In this document: in pieces, positions 7,474 through 15,998 of the stretch
How the letters are laid out: every line of letters begins with the position of its first letter
Numbering within the stretch: the first letter of the stretch is position 1
Source: an uncultured Clostridia bacterium
GTDB taxonomy: Bacteria > Bacillota > Clostridia > Lachnospirales > Anaerotignaceae
Assembly (NCBI GenBank): GCA_902477755.1
Contig: CABSIK010000009.1
Coordinates: forward strand, 24,529-88,528
Reading direction: 5' to 3'
Length of the DNA stretch: 64,000 bases
Program-made: the position numbers and the translations under genes
The notes under the pieces: generated by a model
What the model saw: the letters and a program-made list of their open reading frames with translations, nothing else
The model's database searches: none
What the model was told of the DNA's origin: nothing

Positions 7474-8412
7474 TTATGCTCTCTCCTTTACAGGCGCTGC
7501 CAGAATTTCTTCCTTACGATTCAGCAGGTCATCACTGAACAATGCTGCTTCCATTTTGTCCACGCCAATACGGTCCATAGCTGCGCCCAGACGTTCTTTC
7601 TGGTAAGCGTTTTCTTTGAACCACAGCATGGTTTTTTCCAGCAGAGGGAAGATTTCTTCTTTTTCCACAAAACGGCTCAAAGCTGTGCCCATACGGGTCT
7701 TTTTGCCCCATGTGCCGCCAACGAAAATTTTATAAACTTCTTTATCATGTTTTGCCACTGCGCCGAAAGGACATTTCCCTGTGCTGCATACGCCGCAGGC
7801 AGAGCACAGATTGGGGTCGATGTGCATTTTGCCGTCAACGACTTTTGCAGCCTTCATGGGACAGTTCACTTCTACCATACATTTTTTGCAGCCTCTGCAT
7901 TTATCCATGTCGTACTGAGGAATGCGGTGACCTTCCACGCCAAAGTCGTTGAGGCTGGGTTTCATGCAGCTGTTGGGGCAGCCGCCTACTGCGATTTTGA
8001 ATTTATGAGGCAGTTTTACATCAAACCAACCCAAGAAATATTTGTCATGGATTTCCTGCGCCAATCCCTGTGTGTCAAAGTTGCCGTATACGCAGGTAGT
8101 GCCTTTGCATGCCGCTACAGGACGGATTTTTGCCCCTGTGCCGCCGAACATGAGCCCTTCTTCCGCCAGAAAAGCCTTAGCAGGTTCGATGTCATCAAAA
8201 TGGATGCCGGGCAGTTCCACTGCCAGACGGCTGGTCATGGTGATTTTGCCGTTGCCGAATTTTTCCGCACATTCCGCAATCTTCATCATTTCTTTTGCGG
8301 TAAATACGCCGTTGCCGGGCAGTACTCTGCCAGAAAACATTTCTGTGCCTCTGTTAATCAAAAAGCCCTGTCCTTTTACGTTCTTAATATCATCCTGACT
8401 TAATTTTGCCAT
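7474..8412 (-). CDS. Siroheme/[4Fe-4S] nitrite-sulfite reductase-like protein with ferredoxin domain
   Basis: 312 residues; ATG 8412 chosen because AAGGAGA precedes it by a few bases. An N-terminal ferredoxin-like half domain (GRVLPGNGVFTAKEMMKI) leads into the siroheme-cluster site: CKGTTC near residue 109 and GGCPNSC near residue 150. Two ferredoxin motifs follow, CRGCKKCMVEVNCP and CSACGVCSTGKCP. This is the compact AsrC/dissimilatory-type plan, about half the size of assimilatory reductases. It is the first gene of an operon with an iron-class ABC importer and is divergent from a LysR gene. Activity on sulfite, nitrite or another small anion is inferred, not shown. The spacing C-x5-C in the first ferredoxin motif is slightly unusual. 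Confidence 0.88.
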   Translation of the reverse strand: MAKLSQDDIKNVKGQGFLINRGTEMFSGRVLPGNGVFTAKEMMKIAECAEKFGNGKITMTSRLAVELPGIHFDDIEPAKAFLAEEGLMFGGTGAKIRPVAACKGTTCVYGNFDTQGLAQEIHDKYFLGWFDVKLPHKFKIAVGGCPNSCMKPSLNDFGVEGHRIPQYDMDKCRGCKKCMVEVNCPMKAAKVVDGKMHIDPNLCSACGVCSTGKCPFGAVAKHDKEVYKIFVGGTWGKKTRMGTALSRFVEKEEIFPLLEKTMLWFKENAYQKERLGAAMDRIGVDKMEAALFSDDLLNRKEEILAAPVKERA

Positions 8413-8477
8413 AAACATTCTCCTTCTTTCTTCTACACATAATCCCTCTTTTTGCAGACAACTGCTCATTATACTTA

Positions 8478-8507
8478 TTGTACCATCGGGTCTATATGTT
8501 GTATACT
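8478..8507 (+). promoter_or_regulatory. Promoter of LysR gene and divergent control region
   Basis: TTGTAC (8478-8483), 18-bp spacer, TATACT (8502-8507) on the plus strand. On the minus strand a TATAAT at 8473-8468 could serve the reductase operon. The element TATATGTTGTATA between them is a near-palindrome of the T-N11-A type bound by LysR proteins, so autoregulation and operon control from this site are likely. Confidence 0.55.
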
Positions 8508-8574
8508 ATGAAAATAAAAAGAAACTCATAGGGAAAAACCTATCATCATAGAAAAAATGAAAAGAGGAACCCAC

Positions 8575-9462
8575 ATGACACTGCGACATCTGGAAATTTT
8601 TCTTGCCGTAGCCGAAACAGGCAGTATGCGCAAAGCTGCCGAACAGCTTTACATCTCCCAGCCCACCGTCAGCGGCGCCATACGGGAAATGGAGGAGGAG
8701 TATGACGTGCTGCTGTTTGAACGGCTGAACCAGCGGCTTTTCATCACCCCCGAAGGCAGACAGCTCACCATTTACGCCAGAGAACTTCTTTCCCTCTTTC
8801 ACGAAATGGAATACACCCTCCGCCATAGCAGTGACCACGCCATTCTCCGCATTGGCGCCACCCTCACGGTGGGTACCTGTGTTCTGCCGGAGATTCTGCG
8901 GCAATTGGAGGAACAAAAACATATCCCCACTTCCGTGCAGGTGGAAAACACCCGTACCATCGTTCAAAGACTGACGGAAGGGGCATTGGACATCGGCTTT
9001 GTGGAAGGAGAAGTGCACCATCCCGATTTGGTGGTACTGCCTGTTATGGCAGACAGTTTGACTGCCGTTTGCGCCCATGATGCACCGCCCATGACCCTTG
9101 CTTCACTCTGTCAGACTTATCCCCTCCTCATGCGGGAAAAAGGCAGTGGCACACGGGAAATGACAGACCGCATTTTGGCGGAAAAAGGCATTTCCTGCGA
9201 CATCCGATGGGAGTGCAGCAATACCCAAACACTGCTTCAGGCGGCAGAATCCGGTCTGGGCGTCACCATCATCAGCCGCCTTCTGGCCGCTGACGCCATT
9301 GCCGCAGGCAGGCTCTTTGAAATCCCCCTGACAGACTGCAAACTGAACCGCACCCTGCGGCTGGTGTGGCACAAGAACAAATTCCAAGGAGACAGCTTTC
9401 TGGCATTCTGCCATTTATGCCGGGAATACGCCGCCGCCTGCCATCAGGAAATCGCAAACTGA
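8575..9462 (+). CDS. LysR-family transcriptional regulator
   Basis: 295 residues. ATG 8575 has AGAGGA upstream and yields the canonical N-terminus MTLRHLEIFLAVAETGSMRKAAEQL; the helix-turn-helix spans ~residues 18-38 (YISQPTVSGAIREME). The rest is the periplasmic-binding-like effector domain. Divergent placement next to a siroheme reductase operon recalls CysL, which controls sulfite reductase in Bacillus; a role in sulfur or nitrogen oxyanion response is inferred. Followed 8 bp after the stop by repeat R3. Confidence 0.92.
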   Translation: MTLRHLEIFLAVAETGSMRKAAEQLYISQPTVSGAIREMEEEYDVLLFERLNQRLFITPEGRQLTIYARELLSLFHEMEYTLRHSSDHAILRIGATLTVGTCVLPEILRQLEEQKHIPTSVQVENTRTIVQRLTEGALDIGFVEGEVHHPDLVVLPVMADSLTAVCAHDAPPMTLASLCQTYPLLMREKGSGTREMTDRILAEKGISCDIRWECSNTQTLLQAAESGLGVTIISRLLAADAIAAGRLFEIPLTDCKLNRTLRLVWHKNKFQGDSFLAFCHLCREYAAACHQEIAN

Positions 9463-9469
9463 CAACAGA

Positions 9470-9576
9470 AAGCAACTTTCCCTTAAGAAAACATATCAAA
9501 TAAAATTTGAATCTAATCAGAAAGCCGGAATCCTTTGTCATCATAAGGATTTCGGCTTTCTTTGTTTTCTTATGAA
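9470..9576 (-). repeat. Family R repeat, copy R3 (internally deleted, inverted)
   Basis: Begins AAGCAACTTTCCCTTAAGAAAACAT and ends TTGTTTTCTTATGAAG, the reverse orientation of R1/R2, with an inner stem AGAAAGCCGGAATCCTTTG/AAGGATTTCGGCTTTCT. The second arm seen in R1 is absent, giving about 107 bp. It separates the LysR gene from the small DUF4177 gene. Confidence 0.85.
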
Positions 9577-9598
9577 GATGCCCAAAAGGAGATTTGCT

Positions 9599-9772
9599 AT
9601 GAAAAAATACCCTTACGTTTCCCTACACATCAGAGAATTCATTGGCGCATCTTCGGAAATCATCGACGATTACGCCGCAAAGGGCTGGCGTTATGTGGGC
9701 TTTATCCCTGCCAACATGAATGATTACGGCAAACTGAAAGACATCGACTTGATTTTTGAAAAAGACTGCTGA
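9599..9772 (+). CDS. DUF4177-like small protein
   Basis: 57 residues. ATG 9599 has AAAAGGAGA upstream; an upstream in-frame ATG at 9572 belongs to repeat R3. The sequence MKKYPYVSLHIREF...DDYAAKGWRYVGFIPANM...DLIFEK matches the short alpha/beta pattern of DUF4177, where an aromatic-rich strand is followed by a helix and a G-W-R-Y-V strand. Function of the family is unknown. It ends in a shared terminator with the convergent PfkB kinase gene. Confidence 0.75.
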   Translation: MKKYPYVSLHIREFIGASSEIIDDYAAKGWRYVGFIPANMNDYGKLKDIDLIFEKDC

Positions 9773-9778
9773 ACACAA

Positions 9779-9816
9779 AACCCTCCCATTCCCCAAAGGA
9801 ACAGGAGGGTTATTTT
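9779..9816. terminator. Bidirectional terminator
   Basis: AACCCTCC (about 9779-9786) pairs with GGAGGGTT (about 9804-9811) and is followed by ATTTTTT. It lies between the convergent DUF4177 and PfkB genes. Confidence 0.75.
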
Positions 9817-10755
9817 TTATTTTCCGATTTTTTCCCGCAGGTCACTGGGCAGGCTTTCCAGCACTTTCGCAAAATCTGCATCTTCCAGCTGACCGCCTTC
9901 CTTTGCCACCACTGCCGCAGAAACATAGTTTGCCGCTGTAATGGCTTCCTGCCAAGACAAGCCGAACCGACGAGCGGAAATCACTGCCCCTGCATGGGAA
10001 TCCCCTGCGCCGATGGTATCCACCACGGAAGTTTTCACAGGAGGGGCGAAGTAAATCTCTTTGCCGTCATAAGCCAGAGCGCCTTTTTCCCCCAATGTGA
10101 TGACCACAGGACTTCCAGTTCTGCGGAAGATTTCTTTTGCCGCTTCTTCCACCGTATCTTTTCCCGTAAATGCCATGCTTTCTCCTTCATTCAGGTGGAG
10201 AATGACCCCAAGGGACAGGAGTTTTTCCACACGGTCTGTGGGAATCCGCATGATACGAGGGCCGGGAGCGAAGTATACTGTATATTCAGGATGTTTTTCC
10301 AAATAGTGGATGATTTCCCAGCCGGTGTATTCCTCGATTTCCAGACCACAAATATAAACGCTGTCGATGGTGTCTGTGTCGATGTTTTCCAGATAGCTTT
10401 CATGGAAGGTGTATTCGATGCCGTGGTCAACGATGAAGCTCCGTTCCCCGTCCCCTTCATCCTCTACCAGACAGTAACAACAGCCGTTTTCTTCCTCCGG
10501 TTTCCGCACATAAATGGGTACGCCCCGTTTTGTCAGCTGTTCATAGACAAAGTCCCCGTACATACCGCCGCCCACTGCCGTACAAAGGCTGTAAGGGGCG
10601 CCGAAATGCCGCAGGATATCGCTGACCAGATAAGCACAGCCCCCCAGAGAACGGCTCTGTCTGCTGACATGGACATCCTCGCCGCATTTGGGCAGATGTT
10701 CCACACGGACAATAACGTCCACCACGGCGGAGCCGATGACTAATGTTTGATTCAT
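9817..10755 (-). CDS. PfkB-family sugar/nucleoside kinase
   Basis: 312 residues. ATG 10755 follows GGAGGG at good spacing; longer in-frame sequence upstream runs through the APC terminator and is not coding. The ribokinase fold is clear: N-terminal VIGSAVVDVIVRVEHLPKCGEDV, GGxxG-like GGCAYLVSDILRHFG, and the C-terminal anion-hole/catalytic motif DTIGAGDSHAGA around residue 255 with the catalytic Asp. Members phosphorylate ribose, fructose, tagatose-6-P, adenosine or pseudouridine; the substrate here is not evident. It lies downstream of, but is separated by a terminator from, the APC permease and YtcJ-type genes. Confidence 0.9.
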   Translation of the reverse strand: MNQTLVIGSAVVDVIVRVEHLPKCGEDVHVSRQSRSLGGCAYLVSDILRHFGAPYSLCTAVGGGMYGDFVYEQLTKRGVPIYVRKPEEENGCCYCLVEDEGDGERSFIVDHGIEYTFHESYLENIDTDTIDSVYICGLEIEEYTGWEIIHYLEKHPEYTVYFAPGPRIMRIPTDRVEKLLSLGVILHLNEGESMAFTGKDTVEEAAKEIFRRTGSPVVITLGEKGALAYDGKEIYFAPPVKTSVVDTIGAGDSHAGAVISARRFGLSWQEAITAANYVSAAVVAKEGGQLEDADFAKVLESLPSDLREKIGK

Positions 10756-10849
10756 GGATAAACCCTCCTCATATGGTAAAAAACAGTCGTTTTTATTTTT
10801 CATTTCTCTATGATACCACAAATTTTCCAAACTCGCCTTTTTTCTTTCA

Positions 10850-10890
10850 ATAAAAAAGACTGAAAGCATATATGCTCTCAGTCTTTCCAT
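10850..10890 (-). terminator. Terminator of APC permease transcript
   Basis: On the minus strand GACTGAGAGCATATATGCTTTCAGTC forms a stem-loop followed by TTTTTTATTG. It lies just after the permease stop (10950) and before the PfkB start. Confidence 0.8.
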
Positions 10891-10949
10891 GGACAGAAAA
10901 GGGGATTGGCAGTTTCTTTTCTGTACCAGAAGCGCCTTTGTTTTACAGA

Positions 10950-12329
10950 TCATTCCAATTTCATTTCCGCTGGAAGCTTTTTGAAGAACTTCGTGGCAAA
11001 GGCCAGATAAATCACGCCAACGGCAAACCATATAAAGCCCAGAATCATGGAATTTTTATCCAGATTGATCCAGATCATAAATGTGAAGATGGCTCCGATG
11101 ATAGGTGCGATGAGATAACGGAAAATGTCAAAGCCTTTTCTATGTCCGCCTTTGACAAAGTAATGACCGATCACAGACAGATTTACCAGTGTAAAGCTCA
11201 GCAGCGCCCCGAAATTCAGCAAAGAAGTCGCTGTTGCCAGAGGAATCACCAGCGCCAAAAGGCTGATGGCCGCCATGATGAGGATGCTGTAAGTCGGTGT
11301 ATTCCGTTTGGGATGGAGATACCCAAAAATCCGTTTGGGCAGGATCTGGTCACGACCCATGCCATACAATACACGGGAAGCGGAAGCCACGGAAGAAATG
11401 GCAGAAGCCACAGCGCCTACAGAAAAGGCGATGGTAAACAGATATGCCATGACAGAGCCGGCAACCTTATTGATCACTTCATAAGCGCCGCCGTCCACGT
11501 CCACGATCTCTAACCACGCTGTAGGCCATGCCACCTGCAGCATATATGTAATGACTGCGAAAAACGCACCAGCACCAATACAAGTGATGAGGATGGCTTT
11601 CCCTACGTTCTTTTCCGGATTGATGGCTTCTTCACTCAAAGTAGAGATGGCATCAAATCCCAGAAAAGACAGAGCCAGCAAAGATGCGCCGCCCAGCAGC
11701 ACTGTAAAGCCCATGCCTTCTTTGCCCAGTTCCGTCATATTGATGAAGGATTCCCCATCCAGAAATGTACCGACACCGCCGCCGCCCAGCACAAACTTGA
11801 TGACCAGAATAATGAGGGCAGCCAAAAAGATGATTTGCAGCCAAACAATGGTTTTATTGAAAATATCGGTTACTTTAATGCCGAAGTGATTTACCACCGT
11901 TACAATGATGATAAACGCAATGATCCAACACCAGATAGGAATCTGAGGAACGGCAGCATTGAGAAAGATGGCTGCCGCAATATAATTCAGCATAGGCAGG
12001 AACATATACCCGATCAGTACCAGCCATCCGGCCAAAAATCCTAGATACGGATTGATGGATTTATGTACAAATGTATAGACCGACCCTGCCACTGGATAGG
12101 CTTTTGTCATGCGCACATAGCTGAATGCGGTAAAACTCATACAGATGGTGCTGATCACATAGGTCAGGGAAACCATACCGTGTGTCATATTGGTTACCAG
12201 ACCATAGGTGGTGCAGAATGTCAACGGAATCATAAAAGCCAAGCCGTAAAATACCAGTGAGCTCAAAGGCAGAATTCGTTTCAGTTCGCTTGTGTTTTGA
12301 TTTGTACTGGTTCTTTCTTCCATAGGCAC
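10950..12329 (-). CDS. APC-superfamily amino acid/amine permease
   Basis: 459 residues, about twelve hydrophobic helices. GTG 12329 is chosen as start because AAGGAG lies 7 nt upstream; the ATG two codons later is farther from it. Typical APC features are the glycine-rich first helix (LVFYGLAFMIPLTFCTTYG) and FLGFDAISTLSEEAINPEKNVGKAI around helix 6. Related carriers (YkbA, PuuP) take up neutral amino acids or polyamines. It lies 42 bp after the amidohydrolase gene on the same strand, and both appear to be read from a sigma-54 promoter, suggesting that the permease imports the substrate of the amidohydrolase. Confidence 0.92.
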   Translation of the reverse strand: MPMEERTSTNQNTSELKRILPLSSLVFYGLAFMIPLTFCTTYGLVTNMTHGMVSLTYVISTICMSFTAFSYVRMTKAYPVAGSVYTFVHKSINPYLGFLAGWLVLIGYMFLPMLNYIAAAIFLNAAVPQIPIWCWIIAFIIIVTVVNHFGIKVTDIFNKTIVWLQIIFLAALIILVIKFVLGGGGVGTFLDGESFINMTELGKEGMGFTVLLGGASLLALSFLGFDAISTLSEEAINPEKNVGKAILITCIGAGAFFAVITYMLQVAWPTAWLEIVDVDGGAYEVINKVAGSVMAYLFTIAFSVGAVASAISSVASASRVLYGMGRDQILPKRIFGYLHPKRNTPTYSILIMAAISLLALVIPLATATSLLNFGALLSFTLVNLSVIGHYFVKGGHRKGFDIFRYLIAPIIGAIFTFMIWINLDKNSMILGFIWFAVGVIYLAFATKFFKKLPAEMKLE

Positions 12330-12371
12330 TTATACGCTCCTTTCTTCTTTCTCATTTTGTTCTTTTCCCAT

Positions 12372-13994
12372 TCAGCAGGCAGCAGATTTTTCGTAAATGA
12401 TGTTGCCGTCCATAATGGTCACTTCCACTGTTGCGTCGATGATTTCCGATTCATCTACCGCAAACAGATCTCTGTCGATAACGATGATATCCGCAAATTT
12501 CCCTGCTTCCAATGTGCCCAGCTCATCTTCTCTGCCTGCCCCATAAGCAGAACCGTATGTATAGCTGCGGAGGGCTTCATAAAGGGAAATCTTTTCCGCC
12601 GGATTCCAGCCGCCTTTGGGTTCACCGTCGTCATGGATTCTGGTGACCCCTCTGTAAATTTCCAAAAATGGATTATCATCCACCACAGGGCAGTCACTGC
12701 CTAAAGCCAGCAGACCTGCGGTGTCATACAGGCTCTTATAGGGAAATCCTCTGTATGCCCGTTCTTCTCCCAAAACCACAGGATAAGGATTTTCCCCAAA
12801 AGTTTCTGTCAGCGCCATATGCTGAGGCTGTACGGAAGGGATGATGCCCAACTCTCCAAATCTGGGCAAGTCCGCAGGGTCTAGCATTTCAATGTGCTCA
12901 ATGGCATGTCTGCACTGATTTTTTCCGTACATTTTGATGGCTTCCTCATAAAAATCCAGGGCCATGCGGGCAGAAAGATCGCCGCAGGAATGGAGTTTGA
13001 TGGAAAAGCCCCGTCTGTGTCCCTCCGGCACCGCTTTGCGGATGGCTTCCAGATCGCTGGGAGAAATGCCCCTGTTTCCCGGCATATCTGTATAATCGTC
13101 GATGACCAGCGCCGTATGAGTGGTGCAGACGCCGTCCAAAAACTGCTTCAGCATGGATACCCGTATTTTGTCTGAGCGGTATTCCTCTCTCCACCGTTCC
13201 ACCTGATCCAGATCCCCCAGCAAGTCTGGCGCCACATTCACACGCACCGTCAGTTCTCCCGACTGATCCATGGCGCGGTATACATCCAAATTCCCCATAT
13301 TCCCGTGGAAATAAGGCTGCACATCATTGACGGAAGTGATGCCGTAGCGTTTTGCCCCTTTCATGTAGGATCTGATGATGTTTTTTTCTTCTTCCGCCGT
13401 AAAATCAAAGGCGTATTTCGTCACAAGGCCTGCCGCCGCTTCTCCCAGAAATCCCGTTGGCTCTCCGTTTTCATCTCGGAAGATCTCTCCGCCAAAGGGT
13501 TCCGGCGTATCCTTGTCAATGCCGGCAATCTCCATTGCCTTTGAATTGACCCATGCCCCATGGGCTTCCGCATTGATGAGGCACACCGGTGTATTGGGAT
13601 AATATTGGTCTAATGTGGCTTTTGTGGGAAATTCTGCTTTTTCCCAGAAAACGTGATACCAGCCGAATCCAATGACCCATTTGCCGTCATCGGCAGGATG
13701 GCTGTCCCGCACCATTTTTGCCGCTTCTTCCTCTGAGCGGGCAGGACGCATGTTCACATAAGTATTGAACAAACCAGCCATGATGAAATGGGCGTGACTG
13801 TCATGAAAGCCAGCCATGATCGTTTTGTCATCATACCGCAGTATTTTCGTGTCGCTGTCTACAAAAGACGCATAATCATCACCCCTTTCCACGGCAATGA
13901 TCCGATTGCCCTTTACAGCGATGAACCCTGCAAAAGGTTCTGTGCTGACACTGTCAAAGATACTGTTTCCCAAAATAATCATGTTTGCTTTCAT
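12372..13994 (-). CDS. YtcJ-like metal-dependent amidohydrolase (amidohydrolase 3)
   Basis: 540 residues. ATG 13994 follows AAGGGTGA. The amidohydrolase-3 layout is present: N-terminal small beta domain, metal-binding HDSHAH near residue 70, a KLHSCGD segment, AIEHIEMLD, and LGSDCPV near the C-terminal metal site, then a returning beta domain ending in GTLEAGKFADIIVIDRD. Family members hydrolyse amide or ester bonds in small molecules; YtcJ itself has no settled substrate. The gene starts the unit with the APC permease and lies behind a sigma-54 promoter and an inverted repeat, next to the sigma-54 activator. Import plus hydrolysis of a nitrogenous compound is the natural inference. Confidence 0.9.
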   Translation of the reverse strand: MKANMIILGNSIFDSVSTEPFAGFIAVKGNRIIAVERGDDYASFVDSDTKILRYDDKTIMAGFHDSHAHFIMAGLFNTYVNMRPARSEEEAAKMVRDSHPADDGKWVIGFGWYHVFWEKAEFPTKATLDQYYPNTPVCLINAEAHGAWVNSKAMEIAGIDKDTPEPFGGEIFRDENGEPTGFLGEAAAGLVTKYAFDFTAEEEKNIIRSYMKGAKRYGITSVNDVQPYFHGNMGNLDVYRAMDQSGELTVRVNVAPDLLGDLDQVERWREEYRSDKIRVSMLKQFLDGVCTTHTALVIDDYTDMPGNRGISPSDLEAIRKAVPEGHRRGFSIKLHSCGDLSARMALDFYEEAIKMYGKNQCRHAIEHIEMLDPADLPRFGELGIIPSVQPQHMALTETFGENPYPVVLGEERAYRGFPYKSLYDTAGLLALGSDCPVVDDNPFLEIYRGVTRIHDDGEPKGGWNPAEKISLYEALRSYTYGSAYGAGREDELGTLEAGKFADIIVIDRDLFAVDESEIIDATVEVTIMDGNIIYEKSAAC

Positions 13995-14046
13995 CCATAT
14001 ATCACCCTTTCTCAAAAAAAGATTCTGTTTCTTGTATGGATTTAAA

Positions 14047-14062
14047 AGCAATTTTTGTGCCA
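14047..14062 (-). promoter_or_regulatory. Sigma-54 promoter of amidohydrolase-permease operon
   Basis: On the minus strand TGGCAC-AAAAA-TTGCT, matching the -24 GG / -12 GC consensus of sigma-54. It is 53 bp upstream of the amidohydrolase ATG and immediately downstream of the terminator of the adjacent sigma-54 activator gene. Confidence 0.8.
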
Positions 14063-14091
14063 AAAAAAAATCGTTGATAAATCAACGATTT
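14063..14091 (-). terminator. Terminator of sigma-54 activator gene
   Basis: On the minus strand AAATCGTTGA-TTTA-TCAACGATTT followed by T9. The T run abuts the -24 element of the sigma-54 promoter. Confidence 0.85.
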
Positions 14092-14135
14092 TCTCTGTGT
14101 CAGGTGTTATTATAGAATTGCACTTTTTTTAATAC

Positions 14136-14156
14136 AATCCAAAACCCTTTTGGATT
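14136..14156. promoter_or_regulatory. Perfect inverted repeat, possible second enhancer site or hairpin
   Basis: AATCCAAAA-CCC-TTTTGGATT, 9-bp arms. It lies between the activator gene and the sigma-54 promoter. It could be an extra terminator hairpin or an operator; the sequence does not decide. Confidence 0.45.
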
Positions 14157-14183
14157 ATGCCGAAAAATCACGCTTTTGGGCAA

Positions 14184-14205
14184 ACTGTCATTCTAAACTG
14201 ACAGT
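14184..14205. promoter_or_regulatory. Candidate upstream activator site (inverted repeat)
   Basis: ACTGTCA-N8-TGACAGT, perfect 7-bp arms, about 125 bp upstream of the sigma-54 -24 element. This is the usual distance and symmetry for binding a dimeric sigma-54 activator. It sits just after the activator stop codon. Confidence 0.55.
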
Positions 14206-14211
14206 GTCTGT

Positions 14212-15591
14212 TTAAAATAACAGCTCTGTTTTGATGCCCAGCCGCTTGATTTTCTGATAAAGCAATGCTCTGGGTATTTTCAGAAATTGTGCTGTTTTTG
14301 TTTTATTGCCCTGAAATTTAATGAGAGCTTCTTCAATGAACTTTTTCTCCGCCTGATTTTTCACCTCATCAATGGGACAGGGAAGGGAACCCAGATGGTT
14401 TAGATTGGTTGGGCTGATATGCAGGTTCAGATCATCAAAAAAATCTTCATAAAGGGTATCACCGCTTACAAAGTGCATGGCCTTTTCCACCATATTGGAC
14501 AATTCCCGAATGTTGCCGGGAAAGGTGTAATTCCGCAGTTTTTTGATGACAGCCGGGTCGATATAGCGTACATCTTTCCCCAGAATCTTATTGAATTCTT
14601 TCACCTTTTCTTCCAACAGCTCCGGCAGATCTGACATGCGATCCCGCAGAGGCGGAATCTCAATGGAAAGGACATTGAGACGATAATACAGGTCTTCTCG
14701 AAACAGTCCTTGCTGCACCAGACTTTTCAGCGGTTTATTGGTGGCGGCGATGATGCGCACATCCACATACTTCTCCCCTTCGCTGCCCACGGGGTCGATC
14801 TTTTTTTCCTGAAGGGCACGGAGCAGCTTGGGCTGGAGGGTCATGGGCATCTGATTGATCTCATCAATGAAAAGGGTGCCGCCGTTGGCTACTTCAAACT
14901 TGCCTTTTTTGCCGCCTTTTTTTGCCCCTGTAAAAGAGCCTTCCTCATAGCCGAAAAGTTCTGATTCCGCCAGCGATTCCGGCAGGCTGGAGGCATTCAC
15001 CGCCACAAATTCGCCGGAAAAACGGCTGCTGAGATTATGAATGGCTTGTGCCACCAGCTCTTTGCCCGTTCCCGTTTCCCCGGTGATCAGCACCGTTGAA
15101 CTGGAATGTGCCGCCATAACGATCTGTTTGCGCAGATTTTCCATGGCCTGAGAACTGCCGATGAGGTTCTCAATGGAATAACGTCCTTTTTTCAGCTGCC
15201 TGACTCTTTCTCTGTAAAAATCCACTTCGTTTTTCAGGGAAAGCACATACTTTCCCAACAGACTGTCCAGATTTTCCAGATCCTGAATGATGTCATACTC
15301 CAAGGCGCCTGCCACCTTGCCGCCCTCTATGATCTGTGCCTGCAGACTGACACTCATGCGGCCTTCATGAAAGTAAAATTCTGTGTTATGGGTCTTATTC
15401 CCACGCAAAACCTCATCCAGCTTCGTGGCAGGGAAAACCTCCCCTACTGGTTTTCCAATGGACGTCTTTTGATCCACTTTGATATAATCTGCGCACTGCT
15501 TATTTATATAAGTGAGATTTCCATACCGATCAACAACCATAAGTCCTAAAATGTGATCCAAAATTCGTTCATAGTCATCCTTCCTACTCAT
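14212..15591 (-). CDS. Sigma-54-dependent transcriptional activator (PAS-AAA+-Fis)
   Basis: 459 residues; ATG 15591 (or ATG 15594) follows GGGGAAG. Order: N-terminal PAS-like sensor (~residues 5-110, DHILGLMVVDRYGNLTYINKQCADYI), short coiled linker, AAA+ domain with Walker A GETGTGKE, the sigma-54 contact loop GSFTGA, Walker B GTLFIDEI and the R-finger region FREDLYYRLNV, then a C-terminal Fis-type helix-turn-helix (NKTKTAQFLKIPRALLYQKIKRLG). It should activate the sigma-54 promoter at 14047 by binding the inverted repeat at 14184, switching on the amidohydrolase and permease in response to a ligand or redox signal sensed by PAS. Signal unknown. Confidence 0.95.
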   Translation of the reverse strand: MSRKDDYERILDHILGLMVVDRYGNLTYINKQCADYIKVDQKTSIGKPVGEVFPATKLDEVLRGNKTHNTEFYFHEGRMSVSLQAQIIEGGKVAGALEYDIIQDLENLDSLLGKYVLSLKNEVDFYRERVRQLKKGRYSIENLIGSSQAMENLRKQIVMAAHSSSTVLITGETGTGKELVAQAIHNLSSRFSGEFVAVNASSLPESLAESELFGYEEGSFTGAKKGGKKGKFEVANGGTLFIDEINQMPMTLQPKLLRALQEKKIDPVGSEGEKYVDVRIIAATNKPLKSLVQQGLFREDLYYRLNVLSIEIPPLRDRMSDLPELLEEKVKEFNKILGKDVRYIDPAVIKKLRNYTFPGNIRELSNMVEKAMHFVSGDTLYEDFFDDLNLHISPTNLNHLGSLPCPIDEVKNQAEKKFIEEALIKFQGNKTKTAQFLKIPRALLYQKIKRLGIKTELLF

Positions 15592-15698
15592 CATATCTTC
15601 CCCATTCTGTTGTCTAAAATGATTGCGCCAGCCCGATGTATGATTACATACTTTCCTATACATACAAAACCATGAAGGGTTGATGGTGTCATATTCAA

Positions 15699-15726
15699 AT
15701 TATACATGATTCCTATAAAGTTTCAA
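15699..15726 (-). promoter_or_regulatory. Sigma-A promoter of sigma-54 activator
   Basis: On the minus strand TTGAAA (15726-15721), 16-bp spacer, TATAAT (15704-15699). Leader of about 100 nt to the ATG. The remaining 15727-15998 interval is AT-rich and holds no gene that I can see. Confidence 0.65.
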
Positions 15727-15998
15727 TATAAAAACATTCATTTTATACTAAAATAGCGTGATTTTTTATATCATTTTTGCGCGCATTATCTATTTTTTGT
15801 TGATATATTACCCAAAAATACCAAATATTGACCATATTGTACCATTTTTACAGAGGATTTTCACTGCCTGCCCCTCACCCTGTTTTCACCCCCTTTTACC
15901 TTTCCCAAAATTCTGCAAAAATCCTCTTTCTTTCACGCCCTCCTTTATGCTACACTGGAAACAGGACAAAGGAAAAATGATGAAGGAGGATTGGTTTT

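Noticed and set aside
10756..11031. N-terminal extension of the PfkB kinase to 11031
   Set aside because: It runs through the APC terminator hairpin and into the permease gene; ATG 10755 has its own ribosome site.
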